Part shown: positions 60,391-64,000 of the stretch, one piece after another
How positions within the stretch are numbered: the stretch's first letter is position 1
How the letters are laid out: the number at the start of each line of letters is the position of its first letter
Assembly: GCA_008080735.1 (NCBI GenBank)
Contig: SHMW01000009.1
Coordinates: 28,117-92,116, forward strand
Source: Promethearchaeota archaeon
GTDB taxonomy: Archaea; Asgardarchaeota; Lokiarchaeia; Sigyniarchaeales; SOKP01
Direction: 5' to 3'
Length of the DNA: 64,000 bases
Translations under genes and position numbers: made by a program
Notes under the pieces: model-generated
Told to the model about the DNA's origin: nothing
What the model saw: only the letters and a program-made list of their open reading frames with translations
The model's database searches: none

Positions 60391-63300
60391 TTAGGTTTCG
60401 TCGCTTATAACGGACAATATATAGCTATCGAATATCCCTTCTTCAGTTTTCACAATAATTTCTAATTCCGTACCTATTATTAGTGTCTGATTGACAGCAA
60501 ATGACAAGATAGCTACATCTTGGGGTCCTAATGTAGAAGTACCGTATGTAAGAGAGATATTTTCTACGCCCAAAGATTCATTATCAAATGATATAAGATC
60601 TTGACTAGTTAAGTTCAAATTGAGTGTTCCATTTCCCACATTCTTAATGAGCACTTGACCTAATGAATTATTATTGATATAGGTTGTATCATAGCCATTT
60701 ATCTCGTCCAATATTGACAAATCGGCGGTTTTATTCATTAAATGGAAAAATCCTATATCTGACGCAACTGTGCCTTCATATACACCAATGGGTCTAACCC
60801 CAATCTCATCATTCAAACCAAAATAGCCTGAACTTATATTAATTACTATGCCAACTTGTTCATTGGGCAGAATATAGTCAAAATCATGAGTGAAGTTATA
60901 ATCGCTTTCCGGAATGGTATCTATATCCGGAAAATTGCCTTCAAATATATCTATGGAGCTGAGATAGAATCCACGGTTTCCGGTATTTTTTAATTCAAAA
61001 GTAATTGACACTGTACCATCATTATTTAAATAGGCAGACGCCGATTCAGTAGAATTAATAAATATTCTTGTAGAGAGATTAGTTTGACTTAATAACTCTG
61101 GAGCACTATATCGTGATTGCGGGGATATTATCAACCCATATTCCTCATCTTCAATTATACGATTAGCTGTAAAGATAGTTTCGTCTTTTATTCCATTACG
61201 CGTGATTATTCCTAATTCCCTGATTCCTTCTACAGGGTCTGAAAATGATATCGAAGGGTCTGATAGTTTTACTCTGGCAGATTGCCCAGGCTCAAGAATA
61301 GATGAACCGCTGAGAAATTCAACTGTCGAGAATGTATTACCAATAGAATTAACATAGAAATCATCAAGAACTACGGGGCTATCGCCAATATTCTCAACTT
61401 CGATATAAGCTTCACTTTGATCAGTTGTTTGATCATAGATCAATTGACTATTTTCTCTATTTATTCTTACAGCTCCCTCTTCAGCTTCTCTCACGAAGAA
61501 ATTACTGGTTGAATTGGAAAAGGTATATGTTCCCCCTCCTATAGCTGTTACCGTAATGTTCACGGTATCATCCACTTCAAATCCAGATCCAGTATCGATC
61601 CAGACGATATCTTCTTCATCCTCAGAGATGATATTATCATTGATCGACGAGCCCATAGTAAAATTTTTAGGTACACCATTGACAGACACATTAGTGATTT
61701 CTAATTCTTCGGAGCCAATATTTTCCAGCTTGAATGTTCCATACCCTGTGTCAAAGATCTTAGGTTCATCTATTCTAAATTTAGATTCTAAAGGAGTATA
61801 GTCAACTTTAAACAATTTTACTAAGCCATTACTCGAGAAATGCTCCACTGAAAAGATTTGAGAAGCTTGATGGTTAATTTTTTCTATTTCCGATTTCCAG
61901 GTATCTCCATCGTTATCCCTATTATTAGATATCGTAGAGATATAATGTTGAATAAGTGACCCCTCTGGATAAGTGTCTGAAGGATCTGAGGTTGGAACCC
62001 CCCACGTCAGGAGCCTAACCAGAGTTGATTGGAACCATTTATCCTTATACTTACCGTCTGTCTGATTCACATAATCGCTTTCTAAAAACACAGAATTCTC
62101 TGCCCAATTATCTTGCACTAATCCCTTTTTGATATATGTTTCATAGTGATTATTTGGTATTCGAACCATCCATTGCCATTTACCCTCATCTCCACCTAAA
62201 CCATCATAAAAATATCCAAAATACACTAATACATATTCCGCATGGAGTTCTTTTAACATTTGAGCACTATAAATCTCATCAGTCTGCATTAGAGCGATTC
62301 CGGTCATTCCATCTTTCCAAACCCTAATATTTGAGTTATCATTAACTGTGGTTACATTCCCTATCGGAGTCAACCAATAGCCATAATCCCACCAGCTTAC
62401 GACAACAGTCTCTCCTGGTAAATTAGTTCTCATCCAAGTTAGAGAATCTTCCCAGTCGTGGAGAACCCCTCCAGGGACAAGTTGAGAATATGATAATTGT
62501 GAGGTTGCTAAATCTGTCGCATGGACTACTTGTGAAATACATAAAAATCCAACTAAAAAGTATACCGCATATATTTCACCTTTCCCAATAGTTTTTCTTC
62601 TACGTAAAAGCTTTTTCCTTCTTCTGCGAATCTCAACCTTCTGCTCCTTATAAAAGCTTCCGAATATTTTTAGAATATTTACTAGGCCATAAGCACCAAG
62701 AAGGGCGGCCGCAGGGGCAAAAAGTAAGATAATCCTCACCATACTACCCGTAAAATAAAAAATTGTAATGAGAAACACAATCATAAAAATATCGGCGGCA
62801 ATATAGCGCTTAAAACAAAAATATATACCCAATGGTAGTATCATTAACGGGATTAAAATATTATAGTAAATACTACTCCACGTACTTGGTGTATGCTCCG
62901 CAACGCTGGCTACAAACGCAACTTGATTTCGAATAAGCGGATTAAGAATACTTTGAAATTTAGTACCAAATCCAAAAGGTATTATATCTGGTACGGTGTA
63001 AATTATCACTGCTAACACAATAGCAGCGGGAATAACCCCCCATTTTATCAAATTCATAATACTATTATATAATTTGGGCCTTTCGTTCCTTTGTGTGTAT
63101 AAGATATGATATATGATAAGTAAGCCCGTAAATAGAATCAGTCCTCCAATATCGATACTTGTAAAAAGATCATCGAATTTAAAATTTACAAATAATGCGG
63201 ATATAAATAGACCAGTGCCTTGAACTCCAGCATATGCAATAAGCACATTCGCATTATATTTATTTAGTAATATTAAGAAAAATACAACGATTGGAATTAT

Positions 63301-63975
63301 GTAAAAAACATATTGATACCCACCCCAAGATAATCCTAAATAACCAGAAAAAACACCACCCAATATTGAATAAGTTATTCTCCCAGTACGGATCGCTTTT
63401 AAAAAAAATAAAAATGTCATAAGAACTGCAAAGACTCCAATAGTTTCGTTATCGAAGAAACCCGCAACTGTTCTCTGCATATGTCCCGGACTAAACGTCA
63501 AAAAAAAGGCTGCAAATAATCCACATCTACGATCCAATACTTCTTTCCCCAGAAAGTACATAGCTAATACAGTGAGTCCCCCCATTATTGCAGGAAAGAA
63601 ATAGCATAGATCATATAAAGAGATTGGAAAGCCAAGAAAATGGAAAATATTATAAACTCCAACAATGGTAAAAGTTAATCCTGGTCTTAGGGTGTATCTC
63701 GCTATTCCTTCAGGATACCAACTTTTATAATCAAACCAGTGGAAATAATCATAGATCGAATGAGTTGACAAAAATTCCGCATTATAATATTGAATCCATG
63801 GATCGAAAGCTTTTATCAAGCGATTATCATGAATAATAGGGGAGAGTCGAATTAATATCGCGATTAGAACAACTAAAAAAACCGCGAGAAAAAATAATAT
63901 ATTTCGTTTTTTAACAGTTAAACTAGCGCTGACTCGGTCGCGGAAATTTTGTAAAGATCGATAAACCTTAGACAT
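60391..63975 (-). CDS. aglB: oligosaccharyl transferase AglB/STT3 with long extracytoplasmic C-terminal extension
   Basis: FDPWIQYYNAEFL, multi-TM, VVSWWDYGYWLTPIGN catalytic WWDYG motif; long C-terminal region with repeated beta-sandwich-like ENIG/NTGN segments. Confidence 0.93.
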   Translation of the reverse strand: MSKVYRSLQNFRDRVSASLTVKKRNILFFLAVFLVVLIAILIRLSPIIHDNRLIKAFDPWIQYYNAEFLSTHSIYDYFHWFDYKSWYPEGIARYTLRPGLTFTIVGVYNIFHFLGFPISLYDLCYFFPAIMGGLTVLAMYFLGKEVLDRRCGLFAAFFLTFSPGHMQRTVAGFFDNETIGVFAVLMTFLFFLKAIRTGRITYSILGGVFSGYLGLSWGGYQYVFYIIPIVVFFLILLNKYNANVLIAYAGVQGTGLFISALFVNFKFDDLFTSIDIGGLILFTGLLIIYHILYTQRNERPKLYNSIMNLIKWGVIPAAIVLAVIIYTVPDIIPFGFGTKFQSILNPLIRNQVAFVASVAEHTPSTWSSIYYNILIPLMILPLGIYFCFKRYIAADIFMIVFLITIFYFTGSMVRIILLFAPAAALLGAYGLVNILKIFGSFYKEQKVEIRRRRKKLLRRRKTIGKGEIYAVYFLVGFLCISQVVHATDLATSQLSYSQLVPGGVLHDWEDSLTWMRTNLPGETVVVSWWDYGYWLTPIGNVTTVNDNSNIRVWKDGMTGIALMQTDEIYSAQMLKELHAEYVLVYFGYFYDGLGGDEGKWQWMVRIPNNHYETYIKKGLVQDNWAENSVFLESDYVNQTDGKYKDKWFQSTLVRLLTWGVPTSDPSDTYPEGSLIQHYISTISNNRDNDGDTWKSEIEKINHQASQIFSVEHFSSNGLVKLFKVDYTPLESKFRIDEPKIFDTGYGTFKLENIGSEELEITNVSVNGVPKNFTMGSSINDNIISEDEEDIVWIDTGSGFEVDDTVNITVTAIGGGTYTFSNSTSNFFVREAEEGAVRINRENSQLIYDQTTDQSEAYIEVENIGDSPVVLDDFYVNSIGNTFSTVEFLSGSSILEPGQSARVKLSDPSISFSDPVEGIRELGIITRNGIKDETIFTANRIIEDEEYGLIISPQSRYSAPELLSQTNLSTRIFINSTESASAYLNNDGTVSITFELKNTGNRGFYLSSIDIFEGNFPDIDTIPESDYNFTHDFDYILPNEQVGIVINISSGYFGLNDEIGVRPIGVYEGTVASDIGFFHLMNKTADLSILDEINGYDTTYINNNSLGQVLIKNVGNGTLNLNLTSQDLISFDNESLGVENISLTYGTSTLGPQDVAILSFAVNQTLIIGTELEIIVKTEEGIFDSYILSVISDET

Positions 63976-64000
63976 ATGAGATATAATGAATTAATTAAAA

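Noticed and set aside
1-64000. CRISPR array, rRNA or intact transposase
   Set aside because: No regularly spaced direct repeats, rRNA-like sequence or transposase motifs were seen while reading; a dedicated scan would be needed to exclude short elements.

Overview
AT-rich archaeal window that looks like an Asgard archaeon. The lineage call is an inference from gene content: a Ras-like GTPase, an Arf-like GTPase with coiled coils, several roadblock/longin-type small proteins, TFB, aEF2, aIF5B, archaeal CCA-adding enzyme, Taw1, ApgM and AglB/STT3. Housekeeping genes (rpo7 fragment, acs, tfb, nucleoside phosphorylase, taw1, apgM, engB, ald, EF-2, cca, infB, uvrA, uvrB, aglB) alternate with lineage-specific genes. 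The items most worth follow-up are: (1) a 1235-aa protein with a degenerate GTPase-like N-terminus, a long alpha-solenoid and three C-terminal ~120-130 aa repeats, near an Arf-like coiled-coil GTPase; (2) an EF-2 with a non-canonical diphthamide loop (HEDPAHTGYNQ); (3) a Ras-like GTPase whose P-loop lies upstream of any canonical start codon, with an SD-like AAGGAGG placed before an ATT codon; (4) a Taw1 enzyme with an inserted winged-HTH; (5) duplicated and decaying modules pairing a dolichol-kinase/CTP-transferase-like membrane protein with a ~7TM protein, interrupted by a 2.4-kb segment; (6) a perfect palindrome upstream of an MFS gene whose 12-nt core recurs upstream of a neighbouring TGA-interrupted hydrolase. 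Several short features missing from the ORF track were read directly: an rpo7 N-terminus, a 58-aa zinc-ribbon ORF, a 54-aa antitoxin-like ORF and a histidine-kinase remnant. I saw no CRISPR array, rRNA or convincing tRNA. All family names come from motif recognition, without database searches.
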